From VGNY01 sp964549635 (GTDB lineage Bacteria > Chloroflexota > Dehalococcoidia > GIF9 > UBA5629): a stretch of 64,000 nt of DNA. A model generated the notes under the pieces. It worked only from the letters and a program-made list of their open reading frames with translations, was not told where the DNA came from and made no database searches. The DNA lies in assembly GCA_964549635.1 (NCBI GenBank), contig CAZJVJ010000007.1, positions 1 through 64,000 of the forward strand, in the 5' to 3' direction. The translations under genes were made by a program, and so were the position numbers. Shown here piece after piece: positions 9,041 through 18,240 of the stretch; within the stretch, counting starts at the first letter, position 1, and every line of letters starts with the position of its first letter.

Positions 9041-9225
9041 CGTTCCTTCATCTTGGTGTTCGACAATGAGCCATCGTCATGATCTGACTATGCCGATGGT
9101 GATTAAGGCTTTAACGCGTCTTTTTTAGTTGAAGAACAAGTGAAGAGCTTTTTAAGACGATGAACTCAGGAGAAAAAAGCATATTCAACTTATTGAAAAT
9201 GTAGTTAATGATGGTTTGGGGTTGG

Positions 9226-10812
9226 TTACTTTTCAATATAGACTTTGCTTAAAGTAGGGATGCCTTGAGCATCCACCTTATAGTTTTTGACATAAGGTTT
9301 TATTAAAACATATGTCTTACCGAACCATAGAGGTAGGCAGGCGGCTTCTCTAATTAGTATTTGCTCGGCTTTCTGATACAGTGCAAATCTTTTGGATTCG
9401 TCTGTTTCTATGCCGGCCTGGTCAAGGAGGGCATCTACTTCAGGGTTACTATAGTTACCAGAGTTATATTCAGCTTCTGTGTGGAATAGGATATCCAAGA
9501 AGTTTTGCGGGTCTGGATAGTCGGCAATCCAGCCCATGATTAGCATTTCATCGGCCTCTTCCTTCAAGTAGTAGGAAAATATTTCCGGCTCAAGCTGTCT
9601 TACCGTCACCTCTACCCCGAGGTTATGTTTCCAGTCCTGAATAATAGCTCCCAGATATTCGGGTATATTTCCTCCCCAGCCGGAGGTGGTGAGTTTTATA
9701 GGTGGCAGGTTAGTAACGCTGCCGTATTTAGAACTGGCGATGAGACTTTTTGCCTGGGCTATGTCATAGCTGAGGCCCTGAAGGTGTTTATTATAGCCAG
9801 GCATGTTTGGCGGTAGAATGCCATCGGCTTTGGTCATCATACCTTTAAGGGTTAGTTTGATTATCCTTTCCTTATTTATTGCATGGCAGAAAGCACGCCG
9901 GATGTTGATGTCATCAAACGGTGGTTTTTTGGTATTGAAGACTATGTAGTAAAAGCTTAGCTCTGGGAATGTGGCCAGTTCCCTGTAAAAGGGGCCGTTT
10001 ATATCAGTCACCATGTCTATGTAGGTTTCATCGACTGGGGCTACATCGATTTCACCCATCTCATACATTGACATAGGCATACCGGCTAGTATGTGAAAGA
10101 CCACCTTTGTAGTAGCAGGTTTGCCGTAGTAGTGCTGATTCGGTTCCAGCACGAGTCTGTTGCCTGCCTTCCATTCTGTAAGTTTGAATGGGCCGGTTCC
10201 ATTTGGCTTTTGCCACCATCTTGTCCCTGTTTCCACATTTGCCCTATCGACAACAAAAGCGGTAGGGTAGGTCAGTTTTGCTAAAAAATAAGCTTTAGGT
10301 GCATCGATAGTGACCTTCAAGGTATGGTCATCGATAACCTGGACTCCAGATATCTTTGTAGCTCTGCCCGAAATTACATCTTTTGCACCAATGATATCGC
10401 CCAAATAGGTGGCTGCTGTTTTTGATCTAGTTGCAGGGTTACAAGCCCTTTCCCATGAGTATTTGAAATCGTGGGCGGTAACCTCTTTGCCGTTGTGGAA
10501 TTTTACTCCTCTGCGCAGATAAAAGATGTAGGTCTTACCATCATTACTTCTGTCCCATCTTTCGGCTATTTCTGGTGCTGGCTTTGAATCGGCGCCGAGA
10601 CGAACCAAGCCGCTGAAAATTTGCATTACGTAGGTGTGTGAAGCCATCTCGCTAGAAATGGCTGGGTCAAGAGTTATTGGACCAGTGTCCCACAAATTCA
10701 GGACCTTCACTTTCTGCTGAGTTTCATGTGGCTTGCAGCCGCTAATAGTCAGAAATACTGATAGTGCGCAGATAAGCATAATTAAAAACGTTATTGACCA
10801 TTGCTTTCTCAT
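9226..10812 (-). CDS. ABC transporter substrate-binding lipoprotein, peptide family 5
   Basis: About 528-residue OppA/DppA-type binding protein that captures peptides or related solutes outside the membrane. From the ATG at 10812 the N-terminus is a short basic stretch, a hydrophobic core and the lipobox ISGC (Cys at residue 26), so a lipid-anchored exported protein. The mature part begins with LNLWDTGPITLDPA, has the family signature region HDFKYSWERACNP, and ends with the usual PLWFGKTYVLIKPYVKNY block. No permease or ATPase genes are next to it, which is unusual; it must work with a transporter encoded elsewhere or as an orphan receptor. An in-frame TTG at 10830 would overlap radC by 4 bp. 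Confidence 0.9.
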   Translation of the reverse strand: MRKQWSITFLIMLICALSVFLTISGCKPHETQQKVKVLNLWDTGPITLDPAISSEMASHTYVMQIFSGLVRLGADSKPAPEIAERWDRSNDGKTYIFYLRRGVKFHNGKEVTAHDFKYSWERACNPATRSKTAATYLGDIIGAKDVISGRATKISGVQVIDDHTLKVTIDAPKAYFLAKLTYPTAFVVDRANVETGTRWWQKPNGTGPFKLTEWKAGNRLVLEPNQHYYGKPATTKVVFHILAGMPMSMYEMGEIDVAPVDETYIDMVTDINGPFYRELATFPELSFYYIVFNTKKPPFDDINIRRAFCHAINKERIIKLTLKGMMTKADGILPPNMPGYNKHLQGLSYDIAQAKSLIASSKYGSVTNLPPIKLTTSGWGGNIPEYLGAIIQDWKHNLGVEVTVRQLEPEIFSYYLKEEADEMLIMGWIADYPDPQNFLDILFHTEAEYNSGNYSNPEVDALLDQAGIETDESKRFALYQKAEQILIREAACLPLWFGKTYVLIKPYVKNYKVDAQGIPTLSKVYIEK

Positions 10813-10826
10813 TATTTGGCTAGACC

Positions 10827-11516
10827 TCAAAACAGATTTTTGGCTTTCATGCTCAGATGGTCTCTGTCACAAATAATTATATGGTCAAGGACTTCGATGC
10901 CCATAATATCGCCGACTTCAGCGAGGCGCCTGGTTAATGCTATGTCATCTTTTGATGGTGTGGGGTCACCGGAGGGGTGGTTATGGACGAAGATGACTGA
11001 AGAAGCGCTGTCAGAAATAGCCTCCTTGAATACTTCGCGAGGATGTACAATGCTGGAGTCGAGACTGCCAATTGAAATTTTGTGTGTTCTTATTAAATGG
11101 TTTCTAGTATCCAGCGAAAGCATCAGAAAGTGTTCCTTTTTCTTGCTCTTCAGTTGACTTTTGACTGACTTGATGACATCCTGCGGCGATTTAACTGTGG
11201 TTTTCGGAAGTTCATCGCTGGTGTCTTCCAGCCGTCTGCTAAGCTCGAAGGCGGCTTTAATTTGAGCAGCTTTAGCTAGTCCGATACCAGTTATCTGTGT
11301 TAACTCTTCTATGGAAGCAGCGGCAAGGTTCTTCATATTGCCAAATCTGCTCAGCAATTTTTGTGCTGTTACAATTACTGACTCACCTTTTGTCCCTCGG
11401 CCAAGAATCAGCGCAAGGATTTCCTGACTGGAAAGCGCTTCAACTCCCAGTTTCAGCAATCTTTCCCTGGGCCTTTCAGACAGTGGCATGTCGCGAACGG
11501 TGAATGATTTCTTCAC
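10827..11516 (-). CDS. radC: RadC family protein (JAB/MPN metallo-domain)
   Basis: 229 residues with an N-terminal helix-hairpin-helix region (about 30-95, ITGIGLAKAAQIKAAFELSRR) and a C-terminal JAB domain whose zinc motif is HNH...D: VHNHPSGDPTPSKDD with His178, His180 and Asp191. Despite its name the family's role in repair is unsettled; a metal-dependent DNA or protein cleavage activity is suspected. The start is a GTG directly after the stop of the metallopeptidase gene (TAA then GTG), and it ends at the beginning of the binding-protein gene, so it lies in a tightly packed run of minus-strand genes. Confidence 0.93.
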   Translation of the reverse strand: MKKSFTVRDMPLSERPRERLLKLGVEALSSQEILALILGRGTKGESVIVTAQKLLSRFGNMKNLAAASIEELTQITGIGLAKAAQIKAAFELSRRLEDTSDELPKTTVKSPQDVIKSVKSQLKSKKKEHFLMLSLDTRNHLIRTHKISIGSLDSSIVHPREVFKEAISDSASSVIFVHNHPSGDPTPSKDDIALTRRLAEVGDIMGIEVLDHIIICDRDHLSMKAKNLF

Positions 11517-12743
11517 TTAGCGAGCTCCTAATGCTGTGGCTAATCTGATTGAGCTTGGTAGTTCACATAACACTTTTTCACGAAGATTTAGTAATTGATC
11601 GAGGATTTGTTTATTTGTGCAGTGGACTTTGTGTTTGAATTCAAGATGGGATTGTATTTGACTGATTACGTGTTCTCGCCATAATTTATCAAGTCCGTCC
11701 TGGTCGAAGCCATAAACGTCAGTTAAAGCCTCATCGCAGGTGTTGCCCTCCTTCAGAAGTGTCAGGAGGCGGAGCATTTTATCCTTGCCGTATTTTTTGA
11801 TGAGAAATTCAACTAAGCTTTGGCTCTGGGCGTATGATATGTAGGCCTGTTCTGGTCTAGCTGAAAAGGGGCTGGAGAGGCTGCGCACTGAAATGAGTTT
11901 TTGCTGGCTGATGGCCTTTTTTAGCCATGATTTGAGATAAGGGTCTGGCTCTCCCTCAGCATGCATAGCTAATCCTTCGTCTAACCAGGTGGGTAGAGTA
12001 GCCCCATAAGGGCTAAAAGTTATCTGATGGGTCACCATGTGGCCTAGCTCGTGGGCTAGAGCTTTCCTGCCCCAGTCTATTTGGTCAGTCGAAACTCCGA
12101 TGGCAATGATGTTGAATTCGGTGAAAGCCACACCCCCAGTCCATTCTCGGGGGAAAATCATAGCACTTCTAAGGTCCTGACTGCTGGCGTAGATGTATAT
12201 GTTTATTGGGTTTTCAGGTTGTACGCCAGTGTCTTGAGCCAGCCTTTTAAGTGCTTTTTGGCAGGAAGCCATTAGCTCTTCAGCAAAAGCTTGACTACCC
12301 TTATACCAGAAGAGATTTAATTGTCCTGCACTTAACTTTTGCCACGGATGGCGAAGGTCATCGAAACGGACGATGTCTATAGGTGTTGTCAGTTTGTCCC
12401 CGGTGTTATCTTCAATTGTCCACCAGTATCGTATTGTTGCTCCTGCCGGAAGGCTGGATTTTCTCATATCCCACGTCCATTTTGTTTCCACTTTCGGTGA
12501 TGGAGCAAAGTCTGGCCAGGCTTCACTGATGACAGTGGCATAGTTCATTCTATCAACCTGGTAATTAAGACGAATTCTGGTAATATCGTTTTGGCCTTCA
12601 ACCTTGATTTTAAATACCAAGGCTGAAGGGAAGAATATCTCGACACTGCTGTCAATCAGTGAAATCTTCCCTTGAGCTTTGGTGACAGTCGGTGTGACAG
12701 TTAAAACGATAGCCAGTATTAGAGGAATTAATTTCTTTTTCAT
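11517..12743 (-). CDS. Exported metallopeptidase-like protein (gluzincin, peptidase MA type)
   Basis: 408-residue protein with an N-terminal signal peptide (MKKKLIPLILAIVLTVTP, probable cleavage near residue 23). After an immunoglobulin-like region (about 30-130) comes the zinc motif HELGH at 231-235 and, 20 residues on, WLDEG with the third ligand Glu256, the gluzincin pattern. The resemblance is to peptidase MA-like proteins found in Chloroflexota and other bacteria; substrate unknown. The last about 45 residues are unrelated to the catalytic core. The start overlaps the prfB stop by 4 bp, and the stop abuts radC, so it is co-expressed with translation and repair genes. Confidence 0.85.
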   Translation of the reverse strand: MKKKLIPLILAIVLTVTPTVTKAQGKISLIDSSVEIFFPSALVFKIKVEGQNDITRIRLNYQVDRMNYATVISEAWPDFAPSPKVETKWTWDMRKSSLPAGATIRYWWTIEDNTGDKLTTPIDIVRFDDLRHPWQKLSAGQLNLFWYKGSQAFAEELMASCQKALKRLAQDTGVQPENPINIYIYASSQDLRSAMIFPREWTGGVAFTEFNIIAIGVSTDQIDWGRKALAHELGHMVTHQITFSPYGATLPTWLDEGLAMHAEGEPDPYLKSWLKKAISQQKLISVRSLSSPFSARPEQAYISYAQSQSLVEFLIKKYGKDKMLRLLTLLKEGNTCDEALTDVYGFDQDGLDKLWREHVISQIQSHLEFKHKVHCTNKQILDQLLNLREKVLCELPSSIRLATALGAR

Positions 12744-13844
12744 TTTTTCTCCCCAAAGGTGTAGCGCAGATAGGCGGTGATGAAATCGTCAAGTTCTCCA
12801 TCCAGGACAGCTGTGGTATCATTGGTTTCGTAGTTAGTGCGGTGATCCTTAACCATTCTGTAGGGATGTAGGACATAGCTACGGATCTGATTTCCCCAGC
12901 CAGCCTCAATCCGTTCTCCCTTGAGTCTAGCCCTTTCCCTTTCTTTTTCAGCACGTTTTATTTCAAGGAGGCGAGCGTAAAGCACTTTTAATGCAATTTC
13001 TTTGTTCTGGTGTTGTGAGCGCTGGCTTTGGCTGGTGACCACTAAGCCGGTAGGAAGATGGGTTATTCTAACAGCACTATTCGTTTTTTGCATGTGCTGT
13101 CCCCCAGGCCCGCTTGACCTAAAGGTGTCTATTTTTAGGTCGTCCGGATTTATCTGGACATCAATTTCCTTTTCAGCTTCAGGAAGGACTTCTACTAAAA
13201 CAAACGAGGTGTGCCGGGCGTGGTCAGCATCAAAGGGAGATAGGCGAACCAGGCGGTGGACACCATGTTCCGATTTCAGATAACCATACGCATATTCCCC
13301 TTTGACCTCTACAGTGGCGCTCTTGATACCGGCTTCATCTCCCGGAGAAATATCTAGTATCTCTGTTTTATATTTGTGTCTCTCCGCCCATCTGAGGTAC
13401 ATTCTCAAAAGAATCTGTGCCCAGTCCTGGGATTCGGTGCCACCAGCACCAGCGTGTATAGCCAAGATAGCATTTCTAGCATCGTATTCGTCACTTAAAA
13501 TTAGCCTGGTTTCTAACTCTTCAAGCTGGGAGGCTAGTTTCTCCGTGTCACGCTTGAGTTCCTCTTGTATAGATTGGTCGTTTTCTTCAATGGCTAGAAT
13601 TGCCATATCACGAAGCTCAATGACTTTTTTCTCCAATTGGCGCCATGTGTTAACATCGTCTTTGACGATTCCCAATTGGCGCATGATTGATTGTGCTCTG
13701 ACGGGGTCGGACCAAAAGTCAGCTTGCATGGTTTCAGCTTCTAACTTGGCGATTTCCTTCTCTTTGGCTGGGATGTCAAAGACGCTCCATTATATCTAAG
13801 ATCTGGCGGTGTAAAGCTTCGAGCCTTTCCTTTTCCTCTTGCAT
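12740..13844 (-). CDS. prfB: Peptide chain release factor 2, with programmed +1 frameshift
   Basis: RF2 recognises UGA and UAA and releases the finished chain. The gene begins at ATG 13844 and reads 22 codons to an in-frame TGA inside CTTTGAC (13775-13781); skipping one base continues as DIPAKEKEIAKLEAET into the 329-residue main frame, giving 367 residues, the normal RF2 length. The full protein has the codon-recognition tripeptide SPF (about 202-204) and the catalytic GGQ in SSGPGGQHMQ (about 247-249). The frameshift is the classical autoregulation: low RF2 slows reading of the UGA and promotes the shift. An annotation using only the frame from 13729 would miss 38 residues. Ends with a 4-bp overlap onto the metallopeptidase gene. 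Confidence 0.97.
13775..13781 (-). promoter_or_regulatory. prfB +1 frameshift site CTTTGAC
   Basis: Minus-strand CTT TGA C, identical to the E. coli prfB slip site. CTT is codon 22, TGA occupies 13776-13778, and reading resumes at GAC (13775-13777). A GGAG stretch lies three bases upstream of the CTT and can serve as the internal Shine-Dalgarno stimulator. Confidence 0.95.
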
Positions 13845-13867
13845 GCTAGTGCCTCTTTCCTCAATTG

Positions 13868-14575
13868 CTAATCGAACAGTTTTATTTGGCTGTAACCGTG
13901 ATGGACGGGCAGTGATTTACCGTTGGCTACAAGGTGGGCTAATCGCGATGGTTCAGGGATACGATAGCTGCGGCAACATTCCATTACCCAGTGTATGGCT
14001 GTGCGGAGGTCTATTTTATGACCAATTGATATGTACAAAGGACTCGTATCGGCTTTAGTTCGGAGAGCCACTCCGATAACTTCGCCGTTGTCAGTGAGTT
14101 CAGTGTATGCCCCTACTTCGTTGGCCACTGGTTCATGAATGCCGCAGAGACGGGATTTGGCACATCCTATGGCGGGCATATCAAAGAGTAGGCCTAGATG
14201 TGAGGCAAGTCCAAAGCGTCTGGGATGCGCAATGCCCTGGCCATCAACCAGTAGAAGGTCCGGTTCGGTAGACAGCTTTTCACAGGCTGCCATTACTAAA
14301 GGAGACTCCCTAAAGGATAAAAGTCCAGGTATGTAAGGAAAGTTGAGCTTGTTTTCCGCGGTTTTTACCTCTATAACTTCCAACTCAGGATAACTAAGTA
14401 CAACAGCTGCAGCACGGGCAATTCCTACCGAATTCGGCGCTGATATATCGACGCCGGCGATGAAGCGAGGGTTGATAACCTCACTTTTTTTTGATACTTG
14501 AGTTGCCAGTTCTTGTTGTATTTGCTGGGCTTGAGCAATGCTTATTTGCCAGCTGTGGATCTGGTGTGCTTTCAC
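13868..14575 (-). CDS. nfi: Endonuclease V
   Basis: Cuts DNA next to deaminated bases, chiefly inosine. The 235-residue protein has all family blocks: GVDIS with Asp43, PYIPGLLSFRE with Glu90, and DGQGIAHPRRFGLASHLG with Asp111; these correspond to the catalytic metal ligands of E. coli Nfi. The length matches the family. Start is a GTG at 14575; no better ATG is present near the conserved N-terminus. It is the first gene of the nfi-prfB-metallopeptidase-radC-binding protein run; prfB starts 24 bp after its stop. Confidence 0.95.
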   Translation of the reverse strand: MKAHQIHSWQISIAQAQQIQQELATQVSKKSEVINPRFIAGVDISAPNSVGIARAAAVVLSYPELEVIEVKTAENKLNFPYIPGLLSFRESPLVMAACEKLSTEPDLLLVDGQGIAHPRRFGLASHLGLLFDMPAIGCAKSRLCGIHEPVANEVGAYTELTDNGEVIGVALRTKADTSPLYISIGHKIDLRTAIHWVMECCRSYRIPEPSRLAHLVANGKSLPVHHGYSQIKLFD

Positions 14576-14632
14576 AGCTTTGATTATAATTACTTAATAT
14601 TCAGTTGACAAGACCGAGGGGCTAGCCAGAGC

Positions 14633-14839
14633 TTATTGCATTTGCTGCGTCTTTGATTTATGCTCCATATGATCCAAGGGCAAGCTTATTGTCCGGAATT
14701 CCTTTAAAAACCATTTTCTAATTGAACTGCTTAGGTCACACGTACCATCGAAAACTAAAGTCACTTTCTTTATTTCGGCAGCACTATAGCCACAAGAATT
14801 AGCTGTGCCAATTTTAAATAGGTTATGTTTTTGGCCAGG
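14633..14839 (-). pseudogene. Possible remnant of a small coding frame
   Basis: A 68-codon frame open on the minus strand with protein-like composition, including KIGTANSCGYSAAEIKKVTL and VFDGTCDLSSSIRKWF, but with no ATG, GTG or TTG at its beginning. Just upstream, in a different frame, is a short open segment ending LTLLAWPKT that also lacks a start. The two could be halves of one frameshifted small gene. I recognise no family. The rest of the gap 14576-14898 shows nothing else I can support. Confidence 0.25.
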
Positions 14840-14898
14840 CTAAGAGTGTTAAGCCCTCCTCCGAATTATCTATGTTTTCACATCCGGTAAATTCAAAA

Positions 14899-16086
14899 TT
14901 AGTTTGTAGTTGCCTTTTGCCTTAGCGTAGATTTAATCGCTTGGCAGAAGATAGTGCCAACCAGACTTAAGACGAGCTTACTATGCCAATCGAACGAGAA
15001 GTCATCCCATTCTGTTATGAATCTAGGTATGTCGCTTCGAGCCACAAAATTGTGCAGTCGTTCAATCTGTCGGTTACCGAGTTTATGATGTAGCTGGTGC
15101 ATCCAGAAGCCGACTGTAAGCTCTCTACCGAGCTTGGCTTGCCATCGTTTTTGATAAAAAGACAATGTCCGCTTGGAGAAATCACCGCTCAGAAATGCCT
15201 GATGGAGGCTGTTAGCAGCTATACTAGCGCAGAGGAGACCGTAGTAGATTCCACCACCGGTGATTGGTTTGACCTGGCCTGCTGCCTCACCGACTACGAG
15301 AACTCTATCGGCATATGTCTTCGGCAGAGGACGGAGGGGAATAGCCCCATATCCTGGGATAACCTCTGTTGAGGTTATCTTGTCTTGGGCCTTAAGGTTC
15401 AATAAGAATTTGTTTAAATGACGCTCGGGCTGCTGGTGGGTCATCAGCCCAGCCAGTCCCTTATTGTCTCTAGTAGGTACCAGCCAGGCAAAACCACCGG
15501 GTGCCAGGCATTGGTCAATGTAGATCTCCACCTCGCTGAGATTATCCACCTCGACCTCAGCCTGCGCGCCTATGACAAAATCGCTGATCTTCCCTAGCCC
15601 GAGCCTTTCGGGTAGTATTGAGCCGAAACCAGTTGCAATAACCGCAGTTTTGGCTTCAAACAGTTCTTTCTGCCCTTGGTAATCTGTTTCCAGACGGAGG
15701 CAGTGATCTCTAATTTGGATGTCAGTCACCTGAGCACCGAGGAGATAATCAGCACCAGATTCTTGAGCACGGTTAGCCAGCATTAGGTCAAGAGCTTGCC
15801 GGTCAGTGATGTAAGCCACGTTATCATTGCGCCAAAGCCTGAATGTTTTACCTGTGGGGGAGAAGAATTTTGCTGAGCTGGCTGACCTTATGACGATATT
15901 GTTATCAATGGCCAGCAAATCAACACATTCCTTACTTATGATGCCGGTGCAGCAAATATTTTGCCCGAGAGAAGCTTTCTTCTCAAGAGTCAGCACTTTA
16001 AGGCCAAGCAGAGCTAGTCTACCAGCCAAGTAGCTACCGATTGGCCCAGCACCAATCACAATAGTGTCATAAAGTCTTTCTCTCAA
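14899..16086 (-). CDS. Geranylgeranyl reductase family FAD-dependent oxidoreductase
   Basis: 395-residue flavoprotein. The N-terminal Rossmann motif VIGAGPIGSYLAG (about 11-23) binds FAD; LAPGGFAWLVPT (about 200-211) is the variant of the PxxYxWxFP substrate-region motif; and VLVVGEAAGQVKPITGGGIYYG (about 263-284, read in two parts) is the second FAD motif. Family members saturate the isoprenoid chains of lipids, quinones or chlorophyll; which prenyl substrate is used here is unknown. The start is a TTG with the Rossmann motif right behind it. About 70 bp downstream of the DUF1616-type gene on the same strand, so possibly co-transcribed. Confidence 0.87.
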   Translation of the reverse strand: MRERLYDTIVIGAGPIGSYLAGRLALLGLKVLTLEKKASLGQNICCTGIISKECVDLLAIDNNIVIRSASSAKFFSPTGKTFRLWRNDNVAYITDRQALDLMLANRAQESGADYLLGAQVTDIQIRDHCLRLETDYQGQKELFEAKTAVIATGFGSILPERLGLGKISDFVIGAQAEVEVDNLSEVEIYIDQCLAPGGFAWLVPTRDNKGLAGLMTHQQPERHLNKFLLNLKAQDKITSTEVIPGYGAIPLRPLPKTYADRVLVVGEAAGQVKPITGGGIYYGLLCASIAANSLHQAFLSGDFSKRTLSFYQKRWQAKLGRELTVGFWMHQLHHKLGNRQIERLHNFVARSDIPRFITEWDDFSFDWHSKLVLSLVGTIFCQAIKSTLRQKATTN

Positions 16087-16154
16087 GATGCTGAGTAAAA
16101 TTTAGGAGTTGTCTTTTCCCTGCTGACTACAGTTTTCCAACCCACATCCGGCAG

Positions 16155-16598
16155 CTAATATTGGAAGGTGACGTCAATATACAAGCGCAGTGGTTCCTTT
16201 CGATAGGGTTGGTCGTCACCATTTTTGTATAGATAGAAGTTGACCACTTGGCTGTCACCAAGTAACTTTGGAGTAATACTGATTTTTCTTTCCCATTTTT
16301 CCCCATGAGCTAGTGTGCCAATGTTGACCTCCCAGCTCTCGATACCATTGATTTTTATCTTAACCACATAGCTGGCTATCTTGTATTCGTGGTTAACTAC
16401 TCCCATAACTATGTCAAAGGGCTTGCCAACCGATACCTCCCTTGGGTAATCCAGGGTTTTACCTTCTGTATCCAAGATGTAGAATTCGGTAAACCTATCT
16501 TGGTCCTTAGGTGTAGCTGCTATATAGAGGATCCAGCCCAAAGTAGCCGTTATGGCTACAGTCAGAAAAATAAAAAGAGCTTTATCCAGTTTGGTCAT
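16155..16598 (-). CDS. DUF1616-type membrane-anchored protein
   Basis: 147 residues: one N-terminal transmembrane helix (about 7-28, ALFIFLTVAITATLGWILYI) and an outward-facing beta-rich domain (GKTLDYPREVSVGKPFDIVMG, VVNHEYKIASYVVKI, LAHGEKWERKISITP). This matches the soluble part of DUF1616 proteins, often found in archaea and Chloroflexota near cell-surface or glycosylation genes. No catalytic residues are evident. ATG start at 16598, directly downstream of the acyl-CoA synthetase gene (37 bp). Function unknown. Confidence 0.7.
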   Translation of the reverse strand: MTKLDKALFIFLTVAITATLGWILYIAATPKDQDRFTEFYILDTEGKTLDYPREVSVGKPFDIVMGVVNHEYKIASYVVKIKINGIESWEVNIGTLAHGEKWERKISITPKLLGDSQVVNFYLYKNGDDQPYRKEPLRLYIDVTFQY

Positions 16599-16635
16599 AT
16601 TATCCGGAAAAGACCGTTAGCACGTTAAACTGTCT

Positions 16636-18114
16636 TTAATACGGGCCATTTTGCCTTACGTATTCGCTATACCAAGCCAGGTTGGCCATGGCTGCAGCTG
16701 CCTGATCTGGCATATCATAGCACACCGAAGTTTTCTGTGCTAGGATGCGGGTTATCTTTTGGGCTAGAGCGGCACCAAAGGCGAGCGGTTCAGAAGCGAC
16801 GATTGTTGGTTTGTCATATTTTTTGGCTAGTTCGTTCAGCTTTTCGAAGACCTGAGCTATCGTGGTAAGCAGAATCTCTCGCAAGTGTTCTCTTTCATCT
16901 TCTGTGGCAGCCTTAGAGAGCTGTTCCTGAGGCATGGCAGGCATTAGTCCCAGCATGATGACCCCGTCCACCACCGGGCAGCGCAGGAGCACTTCAACAC
17001 ATCTTAATACAGTGTCTCCGAAGGTGCCAGCTACCAAATCAACTGGATTACTCCGGCTCCACCAGGCTGGCATAAAGCTATCTAGCTCAGCGATGGTCTC
17101 AGATGGCAGGGAAACAACGTCGAGGCCCAGCTTGGCGCAAGCATCAGCAGCTAATACTCCCCAGCCGCCTCCTGCGGTGATTATGCCCACTCTTCTGCCC
17201 TTAGGTAGTGGTTGTGATAGAAGGGCAAGACCGGTGCCCACGAGTTCTTCTAAATTCCTTACCCTTATTATTCCTGCCTGCTTGCGCATGGCTTCAAAAA
17301 CAGCGTCTGAGCCAGCAAGCGACGCAGTATGAGATTTCGCCGCTTTAGCCCCGGCTGGTGTCTCACCGACTTTTAGCATGACAATGGGCTTCTTTTTGCT
17401 TACTTTTCTAGCCGTCTCGAAGAACCGAACTCCGTCTTTGAAGCCTTCGATATAGCTGAGGATAACCTTGGTCTGCGGGTCTTCTGCCAGGTATTCAAGA
17501 TAGTCCTCGACATGAAGGCTTGCTTCATTTCCGCTGCTGATGCATTTGGCGCAACCGAAGCCGTTTGCTATCGTCAGGCGTGCTATTGTTCCTACCACGT
17601 TTCCACTCTGTGAAACGACGCTAATTGGACCAGGCGGAGGGAAAAGGGGTGGCATCTGAGAATAAAGTTTGTGCGCGGGATTCATGATGCCATTGGAATT
17701 AGGCCCAACAAATCTCATGCCGCCTTTAAGGGCTATTTCAGCGATTTCTCGCTGTAACATCTCGCCTTCTGTACCCACCTCGGCAAAGCCAGCGGTTATA
17801 ACAACCCCGGCTTTTATTCCTTTGGTAGCACACTCCTTAATTAGCCCAGGCACTTTCGGTGGTGGTACAACTATTACAGCGAGGTCGGGTGTTTCAGGGA
17901 TATCACTGACGCTACGATATACCTTTAAGCCCATTATCTCATCTCTGGTGGGATTTACTGGATATATCCTTCCTTGAAACCCACCAAATTTGAGATTAAA
18001 TAAAATGCGATAGCCCCATTTCTTAGGGTCGGCAGAAGCACCCAGAAAGGCTATGGAACGGGGCTCAAACATAAGTTTGAGAGCTGTCATTGTGTCAAAA
18101 AATTTATTGCCCAA
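16636..18114 (-). CDS. ADP-forming acyl-CoA synthetase, alpha-subunit-like
   Basis: 492-residue CoA-binding/ligase protein of the acetate--CoA ligase (ADP-forming) family, which links acyl-CoA breakdown to ATP synthesis. The CoA-binding Rossmann domain starts at SIAFLGASADPKKWGY (about 19-34), followed by two CoA-ligase domains. The phosphorylated histidine is in KSHTASLAG (about residue 260). No ATP-grasp (beta) domain is fused or encoded next door, so it needs a partner elsewhere. A second, distinct alpha protein is at 47210-48640. The frame begins with TTG at 18114; an ATG at 18090, just before the conserved FEPRSIAF, may be the true start. Confidence 0.87.
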   Translation of the reverse strand: MGNKFFDTMTALKLMFEPRSIAFLGASADPKKWGYRILFNLKFGGFQGRIYPVNPTRDEIMGLKVYRSVSDIPETPDLAVIVVPPPKVPGLIKECATKGIKAGVVITAGFAEVGTEGEMLQREIAEIALKGGMRFVGPNSNGIMNPAHKLYSQMPPLFPPPGPISVVSQSGNVVGTIARLTIANGFGCAKCISSGNEASLHVEDYLEYLAEDPQTKVILSYIEGFKDGVRFFETARKVSKKKPIVMLKVGETPAGAKAAKSHTASLAGSDAVFEAMRKQAGIIRVRNLEELVGTGLALLSQPLPKGRRVGIITAGGGWGVLAADACAKLGLDVVSLPSETIAELDSFMPAWWSRSNPVDLVAGTFGDTVLRCVEVLLRCPVVDGVIMLGLMPAMPQEQLSKAATEDEREHLREILLTTIAQVFEKLNELAKKYDKPTIVASEPLAFGAALAQKITRILAQKTSVCYDMPDQAAAAMANLAWYSEYVRQNGPY

Positions 18115-18240
18115 AGGAGTTATCAGAATTGTCCTACTTAAACTCGAGCTTAAAAGAGCGCTTGGTATTTTATCAACAAGTCGAATGCGGAAGCAAACTT
18201 GCTACGGGCCACAAAGCCTGTAGTTTGAACTTTTGCCTGG

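Noticed and set aside
9042..9125. Fragment reading MSHRHDLTMPMVIKAL, reminiscent of an IS3-type transposase
   Set aside because: Only about 20 residues long, no DDE motif, terminal repeats or target duplication; chance resemblance cannot be excluded.
13729..13729. Start of RF2 at the internal ATG (13729)
   Set aside because: The upstream 22-codon leader and CTTTGAC slip site give the full-length RF2; the internal ATG would remove 38 residues.
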